Shown here piece by piece: positions 35,572-42,585 of a stretch of DNA of 64,000 nucleotides. Position 1 is the stretch's first letter. Each line of letters opens with the position of its first letter. Source of the DNA: Algorimicrobium algoritergicola (GTDB lineage: Bacteria > Bacteroidota > Bacteroidia > Flavobacteriales > Flavobacteriaceae); the NCBI RefSeq assembly GCF_008086165.1, contig NZ_VSKL01000002.1, positions 372,001 through 436,000 on the forward strand, read 5' to 3'. The notes under the pieces were generated by a model that did no database searches, had not been told where the DNA came from, and saw only the letters and a list, made by a program, of their open reading frames with translations. The position numbers and the translations under genes were made by a program.

Positions 35572-35629
35572 AAAGAGAAAAGAGTAGAGAATAAAGACGA
35601 TATGGCTTGGTCTTACTTCTTTTCTCTTT
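35572..35629. repeat. 12-bp inverted repeat between the two permease genes
   Basis: AAAGAGAAAAGA (35572-35583) and TCTTTTCTCTTT (35618-35629) are perfectly complementary; inside them AAGAC and GTCTT extend the dyad. It lies in the only sizeable gap between the permeases. Purine/pyrimidine-rich dyads like this recur between flavobacterial genes as far as I recall. Confidence 0.7.
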
Positions 35630-35646
35630 CTTCTATTTTCTGTTTT

Positions 35647-36753
35647 TCACTCTAATCTAATTTTATATTTCTTCACACTTACTCCCATAAAGAAAACAGT
35701 CATCCCTATTAAAATCAGTGTTTCTTTCCATATAAACTCTAGCCCAACACCTTTTAGCATAATACCCTTTAATATGATAATAAACCATTTTGCAGGAATG
35801 GCATGACTGATATATTGTAAAGGGATTGGCATACTTGAAATAGGAAAAATAAAACCTGATAATAGAATTACTGGAAGCATTAAACCCATTAATGAAATCA
35901 TCATCGCGGTTTGTTGTGTTGCTGAAATGGTTGAGATTAAAATTCCTAAAGCTAAAGCTGATACAATAAATAAAATACTCTCAAAAGCCAATAAAATTAA
36001 ACTCCCTTGAACAGGCATTTTAAAGATGAAAATACTCAACAAAACGATTACGATAGCATTAATTACCGACAAGAAAATATACGGAAACACCTTACCTACA
36101 ATTACTTGAAAAGGTTTTATAGGTGACACTAATAAAATCTCCATAGTTCCCAATTCTTTTTCGCGTGTGATGGAAATGGACGTCATCATAGCAGAAACCA
36201 GCATTAATATAATAGTCATTACACCGGGAACAAACATATACACGCTTTTTAGTTCTGGATTATAGACCATTCTTGGTTCTGAAACAATAACATAATTAAT
36301 AGTTATAGCTTTGTTTTGTTCTTGCTGGTATTTTTTTAAAATAGAATTTACATAATTACTAATGGTGTTAGCCGTGTTTGGGTCTGTTGCATCTGTAATT
36401 ATTTGAACAGTAGCTTGGCTATCTTTTATAAGATTTTTACTAAAATCTTTTTCAAAGTTTAAAACAGCTTTCACTTTTCCCTTTTTAAAAACAGCCTCAA
36501 TATCATCTTCACGTTCAATAAGTTGCTTAATACTAAAGTATTTTGATGCTGATATTTTGTTAATGATTTCCTTTGTGGTGGCATCATTTGAGTGATCTAA
36601 AATAGCAATATCCACATTGTTAATTTCATTGGTAATGGCAAAACCAAATAGTAAAATTTGGACAATAGGCATTCCAAAAAGAATAAACAATGAGCGTCTA
36701 TCTCTAAAAATGTGATAAAATTCTTTGGTAACAAAACCTATAAATCGTTTCAT
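35647..36753 (-). CDS. ABC-2 type permease (YbhS-like)
   Basis: The 368-aa protein has the same plan as its neighbour: one N-terminal helix (RSLFILFGMPIVQILLFGFAI), an extracytoplasmic domain and five helices. It has TREKELGTMEILLVSPIKPFQVIVGK and LLSGFIFPISSMP. Its start overlaps the ATPase stop by 4 bp, implying coupled translation. Together with the second permease it forms a YbhSR-type heterodimer exporting an unknown hydrophobic compound. Confidence 0.9.
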   Translation of the reverse strand: MKRFIGFVTKEFYHIFRDRRSLFILFGMPIVQILLFGFAITNEINNVDIAILDHSNDATTKEIINKISASKYFSIKQLIEREDDIEAVFKKGKVKAVLNFEKDFSKNLIKDSQATVQIITDATDPNTANTISNYVNSILKKYQQEQNKAITINYVIVSEPRMVYNPELKSVYMFVPGVMTIILMLVSAMMTSISITREKELGTMEILLVSPIKPFQVIVGKVFPYIFLSVINAIVIVLLSIFIFKMPVQGSLILLAFESILFIVSALALGILISTISATQQTAMMISLMGLMLPVILLSGFIFPISSMPIPLQYISHAIPAKWFIIILKGIMLKGVGLEFIWKETLILIGMTVFFMGVSVKKYKIRLE

Positions 36754-37478
36754 CCTCTGGCTAGTTTTAAAAACACATCATTCATACTAGTAACTTGAAA
36801 CTGTTCCTTTAATTTTTTTGGCGTATCCAAAGCTTCTATCTTTCCATTTACCATAATAGAAACGCGATCACAATACTCGGCTTCATCCATATAATGCGTC
36901 GTAACAAAAATAGTTGTGCCTTGATGTGCTGCTCTATAAATCATTTCCCAAAACTGACGCCTAGTAATGGGATCTACACCACCAGTAGGCTCATCTAAAA
37001 AAACAATTTTTGGCTCGTGCAATAATGCTACCGAAAATGAAATTTTTTGTTTCCAGCCCAAGGGTAACGAACCAACTAATTGTTTGGCAACATCCTCTAG
37101 GCCTAAATCGTCTATCATTTCTTTTGTTTTCTCTTTGATTTTTAATTTCGACAAACCATAGATACCTCCAAAAAATGTAATATTTTCTTTAACTGTTAAG
37201 TCATCATATAATGCAAATTTTTGACTCATATAGCCAATGTTTTTTTTGATGTCTTCCGCTTGAGTAAAGACATCAAAACCGGCTACCTGGGCTGAACCTG
37301 ATGTTGGATTTGAAATTCCAATCAGCATTTTCATCGCGGTTGTTTTTCCCGCACCATTAGCACCAAGAAATCCAAAAATCTCACCTTTTTCAACGGCGAA
37401 TGTAATGGCATTTACAGCAGTGAAATCGCCAAACATTTTAGTTAAACCTTCAGCTTGTATGACTTTGTTATTATTCAT
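36750..37478 (-). CDS. ABC transporter ATP-binding protein (YbhF-type, second ATPase)
   Basis: The protein is 242 aa from the ATG at 37476-37478. It contains Walker A GANGAGKTTAMK, the Q-loop GYMSQKFALYDDL, and Walker B IVFLDEPTGGVDP followed by TTHYMDEAE. The ABC signature position reads LPLGWKQKI instead of LSGG, so this ATPase may be the degenerate half of the pair. An in-frame ATG 13 codons upstream would overlap the palindromes in the gap and is less likely. Confidence 0.9.
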   Translation of the reverse strand: MNNNKVIQAEGLTKMFGDFTAVNAITFAVEKGEIFGFLGANGAGKTTAMKMLIGISNPTSGSAQVAGFDVFTQAEDIKKNIGYMSQKFALYDDLTVKENITFFGGIYGLSKLKIKEKTKEMIDDLGLEDVAKQLVGSLPLGWKQKISFSVALLHEPKIVFLDEPTGGVDPITRRQFWEMIYRAAHQGTTIFVTTHYMDEAEYCDRVSIMVNGKIEALDTPKKLKEQFQVTSMNDVFLKLARG

Positions 37479-37484
37479 ATTTAT

Positions 37485-37578
37485 CTCCCACGGAAGTGGG
37501 AGTCTCATTATTATCAATTCCAGAAATTTCAGAATTGAGACCTATCACGTTTTTTGAAACCTGTTAGGTTTGTAGTTT
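37485..37578. repeat. three consecutive palindromes between the two ATPase genes
   Basis: The gap holds CTCCCAC-ggaa-GTGGGAG (37485-37502), TCAATTC paired with GAATTGA (37514-37538, with a near-symmetric core), and AAACCT-gtt-AGGTTT (about 37557-37571). They resemble REP-like intergenic elements and sit between genes of one operon. Confidence 0.65.
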
Positions 37579-37582
37579 ATTT

Positions 37583-38485
37583 TTATTTTGCTAACTCCAT
37601 AAAACTATCTTCTATAGTTGCTTGGGTTTTTTCAATGGTAATATTTGATAGGTTTTGGGCTTGTAAATACTGTTTTAAATCGTCTGGATTAAATCTGTCG
37701 CGTTTATCCGTATAATGTACAAACTCACCAAACGGATATACACTATGCTGATGTGGGTAAGCCTTTAAGCTCATTATTAATTGATACATATTGTTTGCAC
37801 TAACGTCATAAATAGTTTTAGGGTACTGATTTACTATGGCTTCCGGTGTATCAATCTGTAAAATTTTACCATCTTGAATTAATGCTATTCTATCACACAA
37901 TGCGGCTTCGTCCATATAAGGCGTAGAAACTAAAATGGTTATATTTTTTTGTTGTAAGCGTTTTAGCATGTCCCAAAATTCTTTCCTTGAAACGGGATCG
38001 ACTCCTGTTGTGGGTTCGTCTAGAAACAACACTTTGGGTTTGTGAATCAACGCACAACACAAAGCCAGTTTTTGCTTCATACCTCCAGATAATTTACCTG
38101 CACGACGATCTTTAAAAGGCTCAATTTGAACATAAATATCTTTTATTAAATCATAGTTTTCGGCAATAGTGGTTCCGAAAATAGTTGCAAAAAACTTCAA
38201 ATTTTCTTCAACCGTTAGATCTTGATATAATGAGAATTTCCCTGGCATATAACCCACGTGCTTTCTAATTTCTTTAAAGTCTTTCAGCACATCATAACCT
38301 GCAACAGTTGCATTACCTTCATTGGCAATTAACAAGGTTGTTAAAATTCTGAAAAGTGTTGTTTTTCCTGCTCCATCAGGACCAATTAAACCAAAAAGCT
38401 CATTTGGTTTTACTTCAAAAGAAATATCCTGTAAGGCTTTTACATTTTTATAGGATTTGCTGATATGGTTGATTGAAATGCCCAT
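37583..38485 (-). CDS. ABC transporter ATP-binding protein (YbhF-type, first ATPase)
   Basis: The 300-aa protein has Walker A GPDGAGKTTLFR, the intact signature KLSGGMKQKLALC, and Walker B VLFLDEPTTGVDP followed by STPYMDEAA. A C-terminal extension of about 70 residues follows the ATPase domain. In YbhF both ATPase halves are fused; here they are separate genes. It starts 6 bp after the OsmC gene, so it is part of the nine-gene efflux operon. Confidence 0.92.
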   Translation of the reverse strand: MGISINHISKSYKNVKALQDISFEVKPNELFGLIGPDGAGKTTLFRILTTLLIANEGNATVAGYDVLKDFKEIRKHVGYMPGKFSLYQDLTVEENLKFFATIFGTTIAENYDLIKDIYVQIEPFKDRRAGKLSGGMKQKLALCCALIHKPKVLFLDEPTTGVDPVSRKEFWDMLKRLQQKNITILVSTPYMDEAALCDRIALIQDGKILQIDTPEAIVNQYPKTIYDVSANNMYQLIMSLKAYPHQHSVYPFGEFVHYTDKRDRFNPDDLKQYLQAQNLSNITIEKTQATIEDSFMELAK

Positions 38486-38491
38486 GACACT

Positions 38492-38950
38492 TTAATTTTG
38501 AACGATGATTTTAATTTCCATAGTAACTTTTGATGTAATAGAATTTGAAATTAGACAAGCTTTTTCAGCTTTTTCAACAACTCGTTCTGTACGATCACGT
38601 TTGGATTCGTCTGTAATAACAACTTCAGGAAATAATAACACCTCGCTCATTACAAATTTGCCATCTACTTTTTCTAAAATACCTTTGGAATCACACCTAA
38701 AACTCACGTATTCTAATTTCGAAAACTCTGCAATCGCCAAAAAAGTAGTCATTAAACAACTGCTTACAGCGGCAGTAAATAAATGTTCTGGCGACCAAAT
38801 ATTTGGCATTCCTCCAGGGAACTCTGGTGGTGTTGCAACTTCCAAACAGTTGGTTTCATTGGTTTCATTATTGTGTAACTCTGGTGAACACATCATTCCC
38901 TTTCGGTCTTGTGTCCAATTAATATTCACGTTATATGTGTGCTTTTCCAT
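38492..38950 (-). CDS. OsmC-family protein
   Basis: The 152-aa protein has the OsmC/YhfA fold signature. It includes PPEFPGGMPNIWSPEHLFTAAV, then SSCLMTTFLAIAE with the first redox Cys, and AEKACLISNSI with the second. Such proteins reduce organic hydroperoxides or handle thiol stress in the cytoplasm. Its place inside an efflux operon suggests defence against an electrophile or oxidant that the pump also exports; that link is inference. Confidence 0.9.
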   Translation of the reverse strand: MEKHTYNVNINWTQDRKGMMCSPELHNNETNETNCLEVATPPEFPGGMPNIWSPEHLFTAAVSSCLMTTFLAIAEFSKLEYVSFRCDSKGILEKVDGKFVMSEVLLFPEVVITDESKRDRTERVVEKAEKACLISNSITSKVTMEIKIIVQN

Positions 38951-38970
38951 GGTGAAAAACTTTTAAGTTA

Positions 38971-39459
38971 TTATTGAAAATAAGTGTTGTACGCATTGAT
39001 GTTTTCTTTGATGCTAACCGTAATTTTTGCAGAATCATCAACATCCTCTGTTTTTAAAAGCGCATCAATTTTTTCAATTAATGGGTGAAGCCAAATGTGT
39101 AAATTGTCATGTGAAGGGCCTTTCATTGTACAATTTTTTACAACAAAATTTTTCTCGTCATTCAGTTGTTCTGCTAGTTTATGATAGTCATCTAATGTGC
39201 TAGCTGTTTGTGTATTGATTGTGTTTTGAAGTTTTTGAACACCTTCATTGGTTGTCGCATCGGCTTGCCACTTATCACCATTATCAATTTGTATTTCACT
39301 TACCCATGCATTGGCATAAACCCCAGAGGCTTCGTGGGTATCATGATTGTTATGGGTGTCCGCAGGATGTTCAACAGTTTCCGTTTTTACGTCTTGATTT
39401 TTGCTGTCTTTACAGCTTACTAAAGCCAATAGGCTTAAGGTGAAAATTACATGTTTCAT
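38971..39459 (-). CDS. hypothetical lipoprotein of the efflux operon
   Basis: The 162-aa product has a lipoprotein signal (LALVSC, Cys16), then a His/Asp/Thr-rich linker (HNNHDTHEASG). A helical domain containing WQADATTNEGVQKLQ and HDNLHIWLHPLIEKIDAL follows. It is flanked by hlyD (12 bp) and osmC (20 bp) and is surely cotranscribed. The His-rich stretch might bind metal. I do not recognise the family. Confidence 0.7.
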   Translation of the reverse strand: MKHVIFTLSLLALVSCKDSKNQDVKTETVEHPADTHNNHDTHEASGVYANAWVSEIQIDNGDKWQADATTNEGVQKLQNTINTQTASTLDDYHKLAEQLNDEKNFVVKNCTMKGPSHDNLHIWLHPLIEKIDALLKTEDVDDSAKITVSIKENINAYNTYFQ

Positions 39460-39471
39460 TGTTTATAGTTT

Positions 39472-40380
39472 TTATTGATTATTATTTGAGTTATTTAACC
39501 ACATTTCTGCAGGCATGCCTATTTTTAAACTACCATCATTTTTAACGGTTATTTTTACGGCATAAACAAGCGCAATACGCTCTTCTTTAGTTTGAATAAT
39601 TTTAGGTGTAAATTCGGCTTCAGATGCAATCCATATTACGGTTCCTTCATAATCCTTCATGGTATCATTTGAATCGATTTTAACGGTTACGGATTCACCA
39701 ATTTTTAAATTTGCTAATTGGGTTTCACTAATAAAAACACGCAATTCCATGTTTTCTAAAGCGGCAATTTTGTAAAGTGGTTTTCCAAAAGCTGTTATTT
39801 CACTAGGTTCTGCGTATTTCGTTAATACCGTTCCGTTTATTGGATTTATAATCTTGCATTTATCAATTTGATTATCAATTTGTTTGAGTTGAACATCTAA
39901 ATTTTTCAATTCGTTAACTACAGGTGCGTTTTGGATTTCTACACTGCGTACTTGCTGTTTGAGAACATCTATTTCTCCTTGAACATCGTCCAATTGTTTT
40001 TGTGTTCCAGCTTTATCTCGAATTAAATTTTCTGTTCTAATTTTATGGATGTTTGCTGTTTTTAATTTCGCATTTAAAACGGCTATTTGGGATAAAACAC
40101 CTTGCGATTTACTACTAATAACATCTTTAGAAACCAGTAATTGCTCCCGCTTTAATGCTAAAGGAATCGTGTCTATATAACCAATAAAGGCATCTTTCTT
40201 AAGCGCATCGCCTTCCTGTACATGAAATGCCATAATCTTTCCATTATTTTCAGCAGATACGGTGATTTCTGTTGCTTCAAAATTACCATATCCATCGGCT
40301 TTACCATTAGAATTGCTACAAGAATTCAACGTTAATAGTCCGAAACTAATTCCTAAATAATATATATATTGTCGTTTCAT
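39472..40380 (-). CDS. HlyD-family membrane fusion protein (YbhG-like)
   Basis: The 302-aa protein has a lipoprotein-type signal (TLNSC). A biotinyl-lipoyl-like half (NNGKIMAFHVQEGDALKK), a coiled-coil hairpin (about residues 75-165), the second lipoyl half (INPINGTVLTKYAEPSEI) and a beta-barrel domain follow. It should bridge the ABC permease pair to the TolC outer-membrane channel. It is 2 bp from tolC. Confidence 0.92.
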   Translation of the reverse strand: MKRQYIYYLGISFGLLTLNSCSNSNGKADGYGNFEATEITVSAENNGKIMAFHVQEGDALKKDAFIGYIDTIPLALKREQLLVSKDVISSKSQGVLSQIAVLNAKLKTANIHKIRTENLIRDKAGTQKQLDDVQGEIDVLKQQVRSVEIQNAPVVNELKNLDVQLKQIDNQIDKCKIINPINGTVLTKYAEPSEITAFGKPLYKIAALENMELRVFISETQLANLKIGESVTVKIDSNDTMKDYEGTVIWIASEAEFTPKIIQTKEERIALVYAVKITVKNDGSLKIGMPAEMWLNNSNNNQ

Positions 40381-40382
40381 TT

Positions 40383-41636
40383 TTACTGTCCTTGCGTTAT
40401 GTTATAATTTGCTTTTGCTAATTGTAATTGAATGTTATGGTTTGCGAAACTGTTTTCGGCTTCATATAGATTTGTTAATTCCGTAATATAAGTGGAGGCT
40501 GTAATAACACCATTTCGCAATTGCGATTCGGTTGCTAATAACACGGCTTTTCGAAGATTGATGATTTCTGTATCTATCAGTATCGTTTCAGAAATTTTAG
40601 CTATTTCCGATTCGTACTTATTAAGTTCTATGTTGGTGTTTAATTCAAAAATTTCCGTTTCATTTTCTACAATATCTTTATTAATCATTAAAGATTCACG
40701 TTTCTTTTTATTGGCATTCCAATCAAAAACGGTCCAGTTTAATTTGACGCCAACCGTATAAAATGATTGAAATGAATTGTCTAACATATTTAAACCAGGG
40801 TTTCCAACACCTCCAGATGCAAACCCGAATAATTTTGGAATATTGTCTTTTTGCATCAATTGCTGCTGACTCTCAATTTCATCCTTTTTTAACTGAAACA
40901 ATTCTAGTTCTGGTCGTTGAAGTGTAGGAGAGAGGCTTGTAACAATTGCAGGTTTCTGAAATGTGGTTAATTCATTTAAAGACACACCTATTAAGGCCGA
41001 TAATGTTTCGGTAAGTACCTTCTTATTATTAGTAATTTCGGTAACCTGTTGTTTTATTTTTAATAATTCAGCTACAAGAACTTTATCAGAAGCTGGCAAC
41101 ATGGTTCCGTATTCAATACCTGATGTTACTTCACGTAACTTACTTTCTAATTGCTCTTTTTTTGCTACTAATAAATCCAAGGATTCATTGTGTAACAAAA
41201 TAGAGAAGTACAGTTGGTTAACACGTTGTTTTAACTGATACAGCGAAACTTCCAACTGTTTTTGCTGCGTTTTTAATTGTGCTAATTTTACTTTAGATGA
41301 TGCATTAATAGCACCACCATTATAAATTAATTGATTCACATAAAGTGTAGCACGATATTGATCATTATTAGGTGGTTCAATGCCAGTGTCTGGAAGTGGT
41401 ATTTGTGTAACATCAGATAAATAAGCCGCTTGTGCATCAAAGTCCAATTGCGGCATTTTTTGAGTATCTATAAGATCTAATTCTAAAGCGTTTCGAGTTT
41501 CTAATAAGGCATGTTGTTTGACCAGTGGGTAATTTTCCGACACCAATTGGTAGCATTTTTCCAAGGTTACACGGTCTTGCGACCAACTTTGCAAGCCAAT
41601 AAAGAGAAGAAACAATATACTAACGCGTGTTTTCAT
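40383..41636 (-). CDS. TolC-family outer-membrane efflux protein
   Basis: The 417-aa protein has a signal peptide ending LQSWSQ and two repeated coiled-coil/beta units typical of TolC, for example LETRNALELDLIDTQKMPQLDF near the start. The segment YTVGVKLNWTVFDW is a transmembrane strand pair, and the C-terminal copy ends LQLAKANYNITQGQ. It should form the trimeric exit duct of this efflux system. It starts 4 bp after tetR. Confidence 0.92.
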   Translation of the reverse strand: MKTRVSILFLLFIGLQSWSQDRVTLEKCYQLVSENYPLVKQHALLETRNALELDLIDTQKMPQLDFDAQAAYLSDVTQIPLPDTGIEPPNNDQYRATLYVNQLIYNGGAINASSKVKLAQLKTQQKQLEVSLYQLKQRVNQLYFSILLHNESLDLLVAKKEQLESKLREVTSGIEYGTMLPASDKVLVAELLKIKQQVTEITNNKKVLTETLSALIGVSLNELTTFQKPAIVTSLSPTLQRPELELFQLKKDEIESQQQLMQKDNIPKLFGFASGGVGNPGLNMLDNSFQSFYTVGVKLNWTVFDWNANKKKRESLMINKDIVENETEIFELNTNIELNKYESEIAKISETILIDTEIINLRKAVLLATESQLRNGVITASTYITELTNLYEAENSFANHNIQLQLAKANYNITQGQ

Positions 41637-41640
41637 AGTA

Positions 41641-42255
41641 CTATTTTTTTATGGCATTGATAATAAAATCAGAAACTTCTGTCTTTCGGTTTTCCATAAG
41701 CTGCTTAAAACCTTTATCATCTTCTTTTGTAAAAGCCTTAACCAATGGTTTTGCTACAAAAGGAAAGATGTTTAAAGCCAGAATATTAATAAATAGCTGC
41801 TCACCAGAAATGGGCTTCAAAATACCCTCGCTTACTTCAAAATCTACTCGTTTTTTGAATTTCTCAATATTTAAAAGTGTTGAATTCTCTTGAATTTTAT
41901 GAAGGAAATCTGGATTTCTATTTAACTCTTGAATAATGAAATTCGGTAAATAAGGATGTTTAATTATAAATGTTATATAGTTGGACGTGAAGTTTTTTAC
42001 TTTGGCTTCAATAGACGATTCGTCATTTAAAATTGTATTTAACTGGGGCGCTAACAGGGAAAATGCATTCTTAAAAACAGCTTCAAAAAGCAATTGCTTA
42101 CTGCGATAGTAATAATGAAGCATGGCTTTGTTTATACTTGCGGCATCTGCAATTTCTTGCATTCGGGCGCCATCCATTCCTTTAGTTTGAAATATTTTTT
42201 TAGCAGCATCTAAAATTTGCTCCTCCGTGTTTTCGTCTTTCTTCTTTGCTGTCAT
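41641..42255 (-). CDS. TetR/AcrR-family repressor of the efflux operon
   Basis: The 204-aa protein has an N-terminal helix-turn-helix (residues about 14-60: ILDAAKKIF, GARMQEIADAASINKAMLHYYYRSKQLLFEAV) and a helical ligand-binding C-terminal domain. As first gene of the operon it very likely represses its own promoter. A perfect 16-bp palindrome overlies the transcription start region 13 bp upstream of its ATG. The inducing compound is unknown. Confidence 0.93.
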   Translation of the reverse strand: MTAKKKDENTEEQILDAAKKIFQTKGMDGARMQEIADAASINKAMLHYYYRSKQLLFEAVFKNAFSLLAPQLNTILNDESSIEAKVKNFTSNYITFIIKHPYLPNFIIQELNRNPDFLHKIQENSTLLNIEKFKKRVDFEVSEGILKPISGEQLFINILALNIFPFVAKPLVKAFTKEDDKGFKQLMENRKTEVSDFIINAIKK

Positions 42256-42267
42256 TAACTTTATAGT

Positions 42268-42283
42268 TTAACCACTTGGTTAA
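42268..42283. promoter_or_regulatory. 16-bp palindromic operator, probable TetR site
   Basis: TTAACCACTTGGTTAA is a perfect inverted repeat of 7 bp with a 2-bp centre. It directly follows the -7 element (42284-42291) in the direction of tetR transcription, so a bound dimer would cover the start site. Confidence 0.75.
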
Positions 42284-42291
42284 CAAATGTA
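42284..42291 (-). promoter_or_regulatory. -7 element of the tetR-efflux operon
   Basis: TACATTTG on the minus strand matches TAnnTTTG, 28 nt before the tetR ATG and touching the palindromic operator. Confidence 0.65.
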
Positions 42292-42323
42292 CAAAAAACA
42301 ATTCATTGCGAAAATGAATTGTT
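42292..42323 (-). terminator. intrinsic terminator of the 55-aa membrane protein gene
   Basis: On the minus strand AACAATTCAT-tttcgca-ATGAATTGTT (10-bp perfect stem) is followed by a T run. It isolates the small gene from the tetR promoter just downstream. Confidence 0.85.
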
Positions 42324-42329
42324 TAAAAT

Positions 42330-42497
42330 TTATAAATTACCGGCCGTATCGTCCGTTTCTTCTACATCTTCTTTAGGTTTACCACTCATCATGAAATTGA
42401 TTAAAATTCCTACTAGAACAACACAAACGAGGGCAAATATGCCTATCATTATAACGCCATTATTCCAGTTATACAGTGCAAGGGATTGAGAAATCAT
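42330..42497 (-). CDS. small single-pass membrane protein (55 aa)
   Basis: The frame begins MISQSLALYNWNNGVIMIG, has one transmembrane segment of about 22 residues (GIFALVCVVLVGILINFMM) and ends in an acidic, Lys/Glu/Asp-rich tail (GKPKEDVEETDDTAG). Stop, intrinsic terminator and start context all fit a real gene. It lies in the gap between topB and tetR. Function is unknown; an N-out/C-in regulatory membrane peptide is conceivable. Confidence 0.75.
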   Translation of the reverse strand: MISQSLALYNWNNGVIMIGIFALVCVVLVGILINFMMSGKPKEDVEETDDTAGNL

Positions 42498-42585
42498 AAT
42501 TGTAAGTTTTGGTTTTCAATTGGTAAAAATATAGGTTATAACTGTTTCTAAACATGATATTTATCACAATTTATGAAATTATATG

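Noticed and set aside
38505-38966. 153-codon open frame antisense to the OsmC gene
   Set aside because: The OsmC protein on the minus strand has clear family motifs; the antisense product has none.
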